A stretch of 10,249 nucleotides of DNA from Solobacterium sp. (GCA_016280695.1 JAEEHG010000291.1:1-10249); one strand, 5' to 3'. Numbered from the stretch's first letter, positions 1 through 6,591 are shown. A program made the numbers and translations. Notes: generated from the sequence alone by a model not told the origin.

Positions 1-984
1 CTTACCCTGCTTCATGAAGTCAACGTACACGGCAATCAGGATGATGATACCCTTGGCAACCATCTGCCAGTAGCTGTCGATACCGGCCAGGTTCAGACCG
101 TTGTTCATGACACCGATCAGCAGCGCACCGATAATCGTGCCGCCGATGAAGCCGCGGCCGCCGCCCATGGACGTACCGCCGAGAACGACAGACGCGATCG
201 CATCCATCGCGGCGTTGGCGCCGACTGCCGGCTGACCGGAATACATACGGGCAGACAGGACGATACCGGCCAGGGCTGCCATGATACCGGAGAAGGTGTA
301 AACGAACCAGCGGACATGCTTGATGTTGACACCGGAGAATTCCGCTGCCTTTTCATTGCCGCCGGTTGCGTAGATATGGCGGCCCAGCTTGGTCCGGTTC
401 AGGATGTACCAGACAAAGATCAGGATGAAGAACAGGTAGACCAGCGGCATCGGGATGACGTTGGCAACGAAGCCTGTACCCAGGAAGATGAAGCTCTTGT
501 CCGTCAGACGGATCGGCTGCGCGCCGGTCCAGACATAAGCCGCACCCTGGCAGATGCACTGCATCGCATAGGTGACGATGAATGGCGGTAGGCCAGTCTT
601 ATAAATAATTGTACCGTTGACGAAGCCGATCAGGGCACCCATGGCAATGGCTGCGACGATCGCGACCGGAATCGAGAAACCGTAGTTGACCATGCAGGTA
701 GCGACGATAACGCTGGACAGCGAGACAATCGCACCGGCTGACAGGTCGATACCGCCGGCAATCAGGATCATCGTGATGGCCGAAGCCAGATACAGGTTGC
801 TGGAAATCTGGCGCAGCACGCTGATGATGTTGGACCAGGTCATGAACTGTGGTGTGTTGAACTGAATGACAACGCACAGGATGATGAAACCGATGATGAT
901 ACCGCCGTTCCGCTTTACATACTGAATGACCGGGTTATCACTATCGAGGATAGACTTTTTTGCGGTGATTTCTTTTTCACTCAT
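1..984 (-). CDS. Ribose-type (CUT2) sugar ABC transporter permease, 3' end cut by window edge
   Basis: This is the membrane channel subunit of a ribose/galactose-class ABC importer (RbsC/MglC family, BPD_transp_2). The frame reads 328 codons from ATG at 984 to the window edge with no stop. RbsC homologues are about 320-340 residues, so only a few C-terminal residues should be missing. Visible hallmarks are hydrophobic segments from about residue 27 onward, the family motif GGIDLSAGAIVSL (residues 77-89), the cytoplasmic coupling region ATGGNEKAAEFSGV (206-219), and GGGRGFIGGT followed by GVMNNGLNL near the C terminus (274-299). The start is supported by GGAGG 8 bases upstream. That ribosome site overlaps the stop of the ATPase gene 14 bp away, so the two are probably translationally coupled. 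It should pair with the ATPase and lipoprotein encoded upstream in the same operon. The family call is firm. The substrate cannot be read from the permease. Confidence 0.93.
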   Translation of the reverse strand, partial: MSEKEITAKKSILDSDNPVIQYVKRNGGIIIGFIILCVVIQFNTPQFMTWSNIISVLRQISSNLYLASAITMILIAGGIDLSAGAIVSLSSVIVATCMVNYGFSIPVAIVAAIAMGALIGFVNGTIIYKTGLPPFIVTYAMQCICQGAAYVWTGAQPIRLTDKSFIFLGTGFVANVIPMPLVYLFFILIFVWYILNRTKLGRHIYATGGNEKAAEFSGVNIKHVRWFVYTFSGIMAALAGIVLSARMYSGQPAVGANAAMDAIASVVLGGTSMGGGRGFIGGTIIGALLIGVMNNGLNLAGIDSYWQMVAKGIIILIAVYVDFMKQGK

Positions 985-998
985 ATTGTTTTCCTCCG

Positions 999-2486
999 TT
1001 AAATGTTGACTGCGTTCTTCATGATGGTTACCTGATCAGCTTCAGTGCGGTCAAGAATCGCTGAGATTTCGCCGCTGCGCATGACCACTACCCGGTCACT
1101 CATACCGATGACCTCGGGAAGTTCAGACGATACCATGATGATGGAAACACCGTTTTTAACAAGATCATTCATGATGGCGTAAATTTCCGCCTTGGCACCG
1201 ATGTCGATACCGCGGGTCGGCTCATCCATGATCAGAATCTTCGGCTTCGCTGCCAGCCAGGAAGCGATGACCACCTTCTGCTGGTTGCCGCCGGACAGGT
1301 TGCCGACAAAGGCTCCCAGACCCGGTGCTCTGACCGACAGTTCCTTCATATACTTTTCGGCAATTTCCGTTTCCTTCTTCGAATCCACCCGCATGTTCTT
1401 GATGAATTCGTTCAGGACCTTGATCGTTTCATTGAACTTGATGTTCTGATCCGGGAAGATACCCTCTTCACGCCGGCTTTCCGGCACCAGACCGATCCCG
1501 GCAGCCAGACCGTCCTTGGAACTGTTGATGGTTACCGGCTTGCCTTCGATGATGATTTCACCGGAGTCCTTCTTGTCCATGCCGAAGATCGCCCGCATGG
1601 TTTCCGTCCGGCCGGCACCAACCAGTCCGGCAAAGCCGAGGATCTCACCCTTCTTCAGATCAAACGATACGTTGTGTACTTTCTTATTGGACAGGTTCCG
1701 GACTTCCATGATTGTTTCCGTGCAGTCATTGTAGGTCCGGTTGTAGTAATTTCCGACCGCGCGGCCGACCATCAGTTCAATCAGTTCATCCACAGTGGTG
1801 TTCTTGACTTCTCTGGTGGCAATGTACCTGCCGTCACGGTATACCGAGACACGATCAGCAATCTGATCCAGCTCACTCATACGATGGGAAATGTAGATAA
1901 TGCCGATTCCCTGCGCCTTCAGGTTTCTGATCGTATCAAACAGCGCATCGACCTCCTTGTCAGACAGCGATGATGTCGGTTCATCCATGACAATGATCTT
2001 TGCCTGGCTGAACGTAGATCTGATGATTTCCACCATCTGCTGCTGAGCAATATTCAAGGAGGAGACCATCTGCGTAGCCTTCAGACCCATATTGAACGAA
2101 TCCAACAGTTCCTGTGTCTTTTTCTCCATGGCCGAACGTGAGATGGAATAAGCCGGTCCTTCTTCCTTACCGAGGAAGATGTTGTCGGAAATCGACATCT
2201 CCGGCACCAGGACGATCTCCTGGTGGATGATACTGACACCGTATTTTTCGGCATCCTTGACATTCCTGATTTCCACCTTTTCGCCGTTGATGATGATATC
2301 GCCGGCATCTTTTTCATAGATACCGCCGAGAACTTTAATCAGCGTCGACTTCCCTGCACCGTTCTCGCCGAGAAGCGCATGCACTTCTCCGGCGCGAAGA
2401 TCCAGATGAACGTCGTCCAGCGCGTGAACACCCGGGAAACTCTTATGAATACCATTCATTTCAAGTAAGACAGGTTTTTCGCTCAA
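999..2486 (-). CDS. Ribose-type sugar ABC transporter, double ATPase (RbsA/MglA family)
   Basis: This is the cytoplasmic ATPase that powers CUT2 sugar import, 495 residues, the normal length for RbsA/MglA proteins with two fused nucleotide-binding domains. Domain 1 has Walker A GENGAGKST (40-48), a degenerate signature LNIAQQQ (144-150), Walker B IIVMDEP (164-170) and H-loop His201. Domain 2 has the degenerate Walker A GLVGAGRTE (287-295) usual for this family, signature LSGGNQQ (397-403) and Walker B ILIMDEP (417-423). As in relatives, the second site is expected to be poorly catalytic. The start codon is TTG at 2486, preceded by AAGGAGG six to eight bases upstream (2495-2501). The next in-frame ATG, at codon 10, lies too far from that site and would delete the start of the first beta strand. 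It sits 53 bp downstream of the binding-protein gene and 14 bp upstream of the permease gene. Confidence 0.95.
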   Translation of the reverse strand: MSEKPVLLEMNGIHKSFPGVHALDDVHLDLRAGEVHALLGENGAGKSTLIKVLGGIYEKDAGDIIINGEKVEIRNVKDAEKYGVSIIHQEIVLVPEMSISDNIFLGKEEGPAYSISRSAMEKKTQELLDSFNMGLKATQMVSSLNIAQQQMVEIIRSTFSQAKIIVMDEPTSSLSDKEVDALFDTIRNLKAQGIGIIYISHRMSELDQIADRVSVYRDGRYIATREVKNTTVDELIELMVGRAVGNYYNRTYNDCTETIMEVRNLSNKKVHNVSFDLKKGEILGFAGLVGAGRTETMRAIFGMDKKDSGEIIIEGKPVTINSSKDGLAAGIGLVPESRREEGIFPDQNIKFNETIKVLNEFIKNMRVDSKKETEIAEKYMKELSVRAPGLGAFVGNLSGGNQQKVVIASWLAAKPKILIMDEPTRGIDIGAKAEIYAIMNDLVKNGVSIIMVSSELPEVIGMSDRVVVMRSGEISAILDRTEADQVTIMKNAVNI

Positions 2487-2492
2487 AATGAT

Positions 2493-2501
2493 CCCCTCCT
2501 T
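2493..2501 (-). promoter_or_regulatory. Strong Shine-Dalgarno site that sets the TTG start of the ABC ATPase
   Basis: On the minus strand the sequence AAGGAGGGG lies six bases before TTG at 2486. It contains the full AAGGAGG anti-Shine-Dalgarno match and is the strongest ribosome site in the window. It pairs with a weak start codon, and it argues for TTG over the in-frame ATG nine codons further in. Confidence 0.8.
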
Positions 2502-2539
2502 ACGTCTTGCTGTTTAGTTAATTAGATGTTTCTTACAGA

Positions 2540-3499
2540 TTAGTGCCACTGTGTGACATCGTAATCAGCAATGTTCTCCTGGGAAATCAGGAAGCACGGA
2601 ACGTTGACATCTTCCAGTTCTTCACCGGCAACGGACTTCTGCAGAGCAGCGAATACTTCCTGACCGATTGTGATCGGGGACTGAGCAGCTGTAGCCATCA
2701 GACCGCCGTCAGCGATGGAAGCCTGGCCATCCGGGGAACCGTCAACAGAAACGACAACGATGTCGTCACGGCCGGCAGACTGAACTGCACCAAGGGAGAT
2801 CAGACCGCATGTATCGTTCAGACCGAAGATGAAGGCCAGTTCCGGATGAACCTGCAGAGCGTCTTCTGTACCGGACAGAACTTCGTCAACTGTGGAGATG
2901 TTGTAGTCGTTGACAATAACGAAGTTTTCGTTCAGGTTTTCTGTCAGACCCTTAACGCGGGCAACAACAGATTCAGCCTTCGGGTTGTCGATGATCATCA
3001 TAGCGCCGCCATCCGGATACTTTTCGTTCAGGTATTCAGCATCCAGCTGACCTGCACTGTAGTTATCGGAACCAACGAAGCATTCAACCAGGTCACGGTC
3101 AGCAACCGGGGAGTCATAGTTGATAACCTTGACGCCCTTTTCCTGGCAGAGTTCCAGAATCGGCAGGATACCATCCTGGGAAACCGGGCACAGAACGAGG
3201 TGTGTGATACCGGCGTTGATCATGTCTTCGCACAGGTTGATCTGCTTGGCGTTGTCGCCGTTGCCGTCGCCGGACTGGAATTCCCAGCCTTCAGCCTCGG
3301 CCAGATCCTTGACAGTGTCACGGACAGCGATCTGGAACGGGTCAGTCAGGTTCATGGCTGTGAAGCCGATCTTGACTGTTGTTTCGTCTTCAGCCGGAGC
3401 TGCAGACGGTGTGGACGCGCCGCCGTTGGAGCAGCCTGCAAGGCTGGCAGCCATTGTCAGGGCGAGTCCGAGTGTAGCCAAACTCTTGAACTTTTTCAT
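2540..3499 (-). CDS. Sugar-binding lipoprotein of a ribose-type ABC transporter (periplasmic-binding-protein type 1 fold)
   Basis: This is the extracytoplasmic receptor that captures the substrate and delivers it to the permease. It has 319 residues, as expected for RbsB-like proteins. The N terminus is a lipoprotein signal: basic MKKFK, a hydrophobic stretch, then lipobox LAGC with the lipidated Cys at residue 23, followed by a flexible Ser/Ala/Pro-rich linker. Mature-domain motifs fit the Peripla_BP_4 family: IGFTAMNLTDPF near the start, VGSDNYSAGQLDAEYL in the middle, FGLNDTCGLISLGAVQSAG and VVSVDGSPDGQASIADGG toward the end. I chose ATG at 3499 because AGGAGG lies seven to eight bases upstream and the signal peptide starts there. 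An in-frame ATG 13 codons upstream (3538) would run through that ribosome site. The ligand is not recognisable; ribose, galactose, fructose, polyols and others are all bound by this family. Confidence 0.93.
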   Translation of the reverse strand: MKKFKSLATLGLALTMAASLAGCSNGGASTPSAAPAEDETTVKIGFTAMNLTDPFQIAVRDTVKDLAEAEGWEFQSGDGNGDNAKQINLCEDMINAGITHLVLCPVSQDGILPILELCQEKGVKVINYDSPVADRDLVECFVGSDNYSAGQLDAEYLNEKYPDGGAMMIIDNPKAESVVARVKGLTENLNENFVIVNDYNISTVDEVLSGTEDALQVHPELAFIFGLNDTCGLISLGAVQSAGRDDIVVVSVDGSPDGQASIADGGLMATAAQSPITIGQEVFAALQKSVAGEELEDVNVPCFLISQENIADYDVTQWH

Positions 3500-3545
3500 T
3501 TCTTTTCCTCCTAATGTTTTTGCGAAATGAATATGCATATGCTCA

Positions 3546-3561
3546 ACAGAATTCCTTCTGT
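3546..3561 (-). other. Short intergenic hairpin between esterase and binding-protein genes
   Basis: In the 72-bp gap between the esterase stop and the binding-protein start, the minus strand reads ACAGAA, GGAA, TTCTGT: a perfect 6-bp stem closed by a GNRA-type tetraloop. No T-run follows, so it is not an intrinsic terminator. Hairpins next to binding-protein genes in sugar ABC operons often mark RNA processing or stability points, but here that role is only inferred. Confidence 0.3.
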
Positions 3562-3571
3562 AAAAGCCTGA

Positions 3572-4408
3572 TCAGAAGCGGTTGCCGGCACCGACGGTGT
3601 CCGGATCGCACTTGTTGATGAAGTCTTCGATAGCCATATCCCAGACACGCCATTCGTGGTGATAGCCCGGGTATTCCTGGATGAAGGCCTTCTTGCCGCT
3701 CTTCTCGAGTTCTTCCTTGAATTCGAGGTGCGCCTTGTAGAGGAAGTCCTCATCGCCGATGTAGAAGAACAGTTCCGGAAGCTTTTTCTTGCCTTCGAAG
3801 AAGATGTCCCAGGTGTTGTACGGGGACTTCATGAAGCCTTCCATGCCGCCCATGTTTTCCACTTCGTTGACAAAGCGGGCCCGCATGCCCTTGCCGACTG
3901 CTCCGGTAATGAAGTTGCCGTCCGGGTGCTTGTGGTAGTTGACCAGCGGGAATGACAGGCAGCCGACCTTGGCGAACAGTTTCGGATTGGTCAGGCCGAT
4001 GGACGCGGCACCTTCACCGCCCATGGAAAGACCGGCAATGAAGTTGTCTTCCCTCTTCGGGGATGCCGGGAACCAGCTGTAGACCATCGGCATCAGTTCC
4101 TTGACAAAGAAATCATAGAAATTGTAGCCGAGGCCGAACTTCGGCCAGTTGACATAGTCACTGTTCATGGCGGAAGGCATAACAACGATCATGTCCTTTT
4201 CGCTGGCATACAGTTCAATCCGGGTGCGGCGCAGCCAGTCGGTTCCGTCACCATATGTACCATGCAGCAGCCAGAGAACCTTGTACTTCTTTTCCGGTGT
4301 GTAGAACTTCTTCATGGAAACACCGCGCGGCTTGTCCGGCAGGATGATTTCCACGGTCTCGTTCTGATTCAGATATTCGCTTTCGAAATTCAAGCTGACG
4401 AGTGACAT
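3572..4408 (-). CDS. Cytoplasmic alpha/beta-hydrolase esterase (putative esterase, EstA / esterase D-like family), first gene of the transporter operon
   Basis: This is a serine ester hydrolase of the PF00756 'putative esterase' family, 278 residues, with no signal peptide, so it should act inside the cell. Visible features are the oxyanion-region motif WLLHGTYGDGTDW (47-59), the nucleophile elbow GLSMGG with Ser128, a likely acid Asp221 in GDEDFLY, and catalytic His251 in YHHEW. It is clearly paralogous to the esterase at 5696-6505: both share LLHG, a GTRIQ/RTRIE segment, VVMPS, REDxFIAGLSMGG and HEW. I place the start at ATG 4408 (MSLVSLNF). AGGAG lies about ten bases upstream, and that N terminus aligns with the paralogue. 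An in-frame ATG at 4456 would only add 16 unlikely residues. Leading a sugar-transport operon, it probably removes acyl or other ester groups from the imported compound. The actual substrate is unknown. A cell-envelope or detoxification esterase is a less likely alternative. Confidence 0.88.
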   Translation of the reverse strand: MSLVSLNFESEYLNQNETVEIILPDKPRGVSMKKFYTPEKKYKVLWLLHGTYGDGTDWLRRTRIELYASEKDMIVVMPSAMNSDYVNWPKFGLGYNFYDFFVKELMPMVYSWFPASPKREDNFIAGLSMGGEGAASIGLTNPKLFAKVGCLSFPLVNYHKHPDGNFITGAVGKGMRARFVNEVENMGGMEGFMKSPYNTWDIFFEGKKKLPELFFYIGDEDFLYKAHLEFKEELEKSGKKAFIQEYPGYHHEWRVWDMAIEDFINKCDPDTVGAGNRF

Positions 4409-4490
4409 ATAATCTGCTCTCTCCTTTCCCATTGCGCAGGAAGCGCTTTTTTTCATGGGCCTAAATCAAATGAAGGTCATCCCTTCGTGA

Positions 4491-4504
4491 TGTAATCGCT
4501 TTCG
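4491..4504. promoter_or_regulatory. cre-like (CcpA-type) operator
   Basis: TGTAATCGCTTTCG matches 13 of 14 positions of the Firmicutes catabolite-responsive element consensus TGWAANCGNTNWCA; only the final A is replaced by G. It directly abuts the two tandem LacI-type sites and lies about 33-46 bases downstream of the predicted start of the esterase/ABC transcript. CcpA bound there would be expected to block transcription when preferred sugars are present. It could instead be a third, weaker site for the local LacI-family regulator, because its centre is 13 bp from the next CG-centred site. Confidence 0.5.
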
Positions 4505-4528
4505 GCAATCGATTGCGCAAACGATTGC
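4505..4528. promoter_or_regulatory. Two tandem LacI/PurR-like operators
   Basis: Two 12-bp sites lie back to back: GCAATCGATTGC (4505-4516, a perfect palindrome) and GCAAACGATTGC (4517-4528, imperfect). They differ at one base. Both have the central CG and the GCAA...TTGC half-sites of LacI-family operators. The second, extended to 16 bp, agrees at 13 positions with the E. coli PurR box ACGCAAACGTTTGCGT. They sit about 9-32 bases downstream of the predicted start of the minus-strand transcript, a position suited to repression. The adjacent regulator gene has a PurR-like recognition helix, so it is the likely ligand. Autoregulation of the divergent regulator gene is possible but unproven, since its promoter is more than 100 bp away. 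Confidence 0.72.
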
Positions 4529-4542
4529 TTTTCGCCGAACAC

Positions 4543-4572
4543 ATAATGACATATCTTTAAAAGATTTGTAAA
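4543..4572 (-). promoter_or_regulatory. Predicted sigma-A promoter of the esterase-ABC transporter operon
   Basis: On the minus strand a -35 TTTACA (4567-4572, five of six consensus bases) is followed after 18 bp by an extended -10, TGT-CATTAT (-10 hexamer at 4543-4548). Transcription would start near 4536, just upstream of the tandem operators, leaving a leader of roughly 130 bases. An AT-rich dyad (4552-4564) lies in the spacer. The placement next to operators and the extended -10 support the call; there is no experimental evidence. Confidence 0.6.
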
Positions 4573-4636
4573 GTGTTTTTTTGCAAGAAACCCAAAAAGT
4601 GATTCTGGTTTCCCCGGAAGTCCCCTTTCAAACTCT

Positions 4637-4664
4637 TTGACAGCCCTGTTTCAGAAGCTATAAT
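4637..4664 (+). promoter_or_regulatory. Predicted sigma-A promoter of the LacI-family regulator gene
   Basis: A perfect TTGACA (4637-4642) and a perfect TATAAT (4659-4664) are separated by 16 bp. Transcription would begin near 4671, giving a very short leader of about 17 bases before ATG 4688. The only ribosome-site candidate in it is a weak AAAGG (4672-4676). A consensus promoter paired with a weak ribosome site is a plausible way to hold repressor at a low steady level. Confidence 0.75.
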
Positions 4665-4687
4665 ATCGCTGAAAGGCAGTTCATTTT

Positions 4688-5665
4688 ATGACCGAAAAGA
4701 AGAGTCCCGTCAGTATGATCGATGTGGCCCGCCGGGCCGGTGTATCCACAACTACGGTAAGCCATGTGCTTAACAATACCCGTTATGTTTCGCAGGAAAC
4801 CCGGGACAAGGTCAACCAGGCAATCCGGGAGCTGAACTATGTTCCCAATGCTTCGGCCCGGACGTTGAAAACCGGCAAGACCGGCAAGATCCAGTTCATC
4901 ATTTCAGATGTTGACAACTACTTTTTCGTCTCGCTGATCGAATCGATTGAAACAGCCCTGTCAGCCCGGGGATATCAGCTGCTGCTCGCCAATACGCATG
5001 AAGACTGGCAGCGAGAACAGAATCATCTGGCTGCCGTCAACAAGTCATCCGTCGACGGGCTGATCCTTTCCACCGCCCAGATGGACTGGGATGAACTGCA
5101 GAAACATCTGCCCGGTGATATTCCGGTCATCCTGATTGACCGCAAACCCGAGGAAAGCACCGTTGACAGTGTTTATATTTCCACTTATCAGGCTGTGTAC
5201 AGAGCAGTTATCCGTCTGCATCAGGAAGGTCATTCCCGCATCGGCATGATCGGTGCCCGGGCGGCCCTTTCCACTACCGTCGAGCGGACCAAAGCGTATC
5301 TCGATGCGATGCAGGCCCTGCATCTGGAAGCCAACTGCGTGCCCAGTGCCTCACTGCGTAATTCCTCTCCGGTCTGCTATGAAAAACTGGTGGAAGACGG
5401 GTGCACAGCCGTCATCATTTCCAATGAACGGCTGACCGAAGACCTGGTGCACTACCTGTACCGGCAGAATAAAGCGGCCGCTGACGTCACGCTGGTCGGC
5501 TTCATGTCCGGCAAGGATCCCCACACCATGCTGCGCCGGGTGATCGAGCAGCCTACAGACGAAATGGGCCAATACGCCGCAAGCCGGATCCTGCAGCTGA
5601 TTGATGACAGTTCCCTGCCGCCGGTTGACAAACGCCTGGAAGCCACTTACATGGAAGAAAAATAA
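4688..5665 (+). CDS. LacI-family transcriptional regulator, probable local repressor
   Basis: This is a DNA-binding sugar-responsive regulator of 325 residues, normal for LacI/GalR proteins. The N-terminal helix-turn-helix is MIDVARRAGVSTTTVSHVLN (10-29). Its recognition core STTTVSHV is identical to that of E. coli PurR as I recall it, including the base-contacting Thr-Thr and His positions. The hinge helix NASARTLK follows, with minor-groove Leu60. The C-terminal part has the periplasmic-binding-like effector domain: IQFIISDVDNYFF, GLILSTAQ, IPVILIDRKPE, RIGMIGA and TLVGFMSG. It is transcribed divergently from the esterase-ABC operon and separated from it by a region with matching operators, so it most likely represses that operon until an imported sugar or metabolite binds. 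The effector domain does not let me name the inducer. The gene ends in an intrinsic terminator and faces the second esterase gene. Confidence 0.94.
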   Translation: MTEKKSPVSMIDVARRAGVSTTTVSHVLNNTRYVSQETRDKVNQAIRELNYVPNASARTLKTGKTGKIQFIISDVDNYFFVSLIESIETALSARGYQLLLANTHEDWQREQNHLAAVNKSSVDGLILSTAQMDWDELQKHLPGDIPVILIDRKPEESTVDSVYISTYQAVYRAVIRLHQEGHSRIGMIGARAALSTTVERTKAYLDAMQALHLEANCVPSASLRNSSPVCYEKLVEDGCTAVIISNERLTEDLVHYLYRQNKAAADVTLVGFMSGKDPHTMLRRVIEQPTDEMGQYAASRILQLIDDSSLPPVDKRLEATYMEEK

Positions 5666-5693
5666 TACCGGACAGTCAGCCGGTATTTTTTTT
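5664..5693 (+). terminator. Intrinsic terminator of the regulator gene, probably bidirectional
   Basis: A perfect 8-bp stem AATACCGG (5664-5671) / CCGGTATT (5680-5687), with an 8-base loop, is followed by six more T residues. The stem begins inside the regulator's TAA stop. On the minus strand the same stem is followed by ATTTTTCTT, so it should also stop transcription of the convergent esterase gene, whose stop codon is at 5696-5698. Confidence 0.9.
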
Positions 5694-5695
5694 GT

Positions 5696-6505
5696 TTACT
5701 TTGTTACGTTGCCGCTGTTCATGCCGGCATTGTCTGCTTCAAGCGGCAGCCAGTCCAGCACACACTTGATCTGTCTGTCCCAGAAGTCCCATTCATGCGC
5801 GCCCGGTTCTTCGATATAAGTGACATCAGCCCCATGCTCAACCAGAAATTCATGCAGATCCCGGTTGCTGGTCAGCAGGCCGTCAGAGAGACCGCAGGCC
5901 ATATAGAACTTCGGCAGTTCCTTTCCCTCCTGCAGGACATTCTCCAATGCCACCTTCGGATTCTTGTCTGTTTTGCGGGCTGCAGTGATATCCCCGAAGA
6001 CCTGCCCTTCCCCGGCCACATTGTCCGCATTGTCCTCAAACAGATGCACCGCGCTGGAAAGCCCGGCCGCATAGCCGAAAGTGTCCGCATATTTGATGCC
6101 GTTGCGCAGGGCCCCGAAACCGCCCATGGAGAGACCGGCAATGAACGTGTCCTCCCGCCTGTCCGACAGCGGGAACATGCGCCTGGTCACTTCCACGAGT
6201 TCATGGCCGATGAACTCACCGTAGTCGTTATTGACCACCTGGCTGTTGACATAGAATGAATTATCACCTGACGGCATGACAACCGCCAGTTTTTTCTCTT
6301 CCGCCCAGCGCTGGATCCGGGTACCGCTGACCCAGTCGGTATAATTGCCCAGCAGGCCATGCAGAAGATAGAGTGTCTTGAATTTCTCCTTGACCGGTTC
6401 ATAGTCCATGGTTTCAAACGAGATCCTGTCGACCGGCAGAATCACCTGCACAGGTACCGTGCGGAATAAAGCTTTGGAAAGATAATTGACCTGAATCAGT
6501 GCCAT
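5696..6505 (-). CDS. Cytoplasmic tributyrin-esterase-like alpha/beta hydrolase (EstA family), paralogue of the esterase at 3572-4408
   Basis: This is a serine esterase of 269 residues in the PF00756 family, close to the lactococcal EstA/tributyrin-esterase type. It has no signal peptide. Motifs are YLLHGLLGNYTDW (46-58), the nucleophile elbow GLSMGG with Ser126, probable acid Asp208 in CGLSDGLL, and His237 in GAHEWDFWD, so the catalytic triad appears complete. The start at ATG 6505 follows a G-rich ribosome site (AAAGGGGGG, seven bases away). The gene lies alone between two terminators: one downstream shared with the regulator, and one upstream ending the kinase operon. It may therefore have its own promoter in the short gap; a TATGAT -10-like element at 6548-6553 has no good -35. 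It could also depend on read-through. The family cleaves short acyl esters, and some members are S-formylglutathione hydrolases. The physiological substrate here is unknown, but a shared role with its paralogue on acylated carbohydrate is plausible. Confidence 0.9.
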   Translation of the reverse strand: MALIQVNYLSKALFRTVPVQVILPVDRISFETMDYEPVKEKFKTLYLLHGLLGNYTDWVSGTRIQRWAEEKKLAVVMPSGDNSFYVNSQVVNNDYGEFIGHELVEVTRRMFPLSDRREDTFIAGLSMGGFGALRNGIKYADTFGYAAGLSSAVHLFEDNADNVAGEGQVFGDITAARKTDKNPKVALENVLQEGKELPKFYMACGLSDGLLTSNRDLHEFLVEHGADVTYIEEPGAHEWDFWDRQIKCVLDWLPLEADNAGMNSGNVTK

Positions 6506-6556
6506 GCTGCTTCCCCCCTTTCAGAAGTCTGTTTACATGTATTTTGTATCATAAGA

Positions 6557-6581
6557 AAAACTGCCCGTGCAAGGCAGTTTT
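6557..6581 (-). terminator. Intrinsic terminator of the kinase operon
   Basis: On the minus strand a 9-bp perfect stem (AAAACTGCC / GGCAGTTTT) with a 7-base loop is followed by TCTT, so the stem runs into a TTTTTCTT tract. It lies within 35 bases after the kinase stop and about 50 bases before the esterase start. It separates the catabolic operon from the esterase gene, although the T-tract is interrupted and some read-through is likely. Confidence 0.82.
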
Positions 6582-6591
6582 GTGATTCTGT

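Noticed and set aside
116..877. Minus-strand open frames in other registers inside the permease region.
   Set aside because: The true permease frame is uninterrupted from 984 to the left edge and carries all CUT2 motifs. The other frames do not.
2543..3514. A 323-codon open frame on the plus strand opposite the binding-protein gene.
   Set aside because: It lies wholly antisense to a clearly conserved lipoprotein gene, has no recognisable motif and an implausible composition. It is a by-product of codon bias in the real gene.
3528..3542. ATATGCATAT palindrome near the binding-protein start, considered as an operator.
   Set aside because: It lacks the central CG of LacI-family sites, does not recur elsewhere, and short AT-rich palindromes are common by chance.
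4437..4450. AAGCGCTT dyad near the esterase start, considered as an additional cre or LacI-family operator.
   Set aside because: It fails several cre consensus positions at both ends and does not share the GCAA half-site of the tandem operators.
4472..4486. Small inverted repeat GAAGG...CCTTC in the operon leader, considered as an attenuator or riboswitch piece.
   Set aside because: The stem is only 5 bp with no terminator tract or alternative pairing. Nothing in the leader resembles a known riboswitch.
4552..4564. AT-rich dyad ATCTTTAAAAGAT in the promoter spacer, reminiscent of MerR-type spacer operators.
   Set aside because: The 18-bp spacer is near normal and no MerR-family gene is present. 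The arms are plain AT-rich sequence that can arise by chance.
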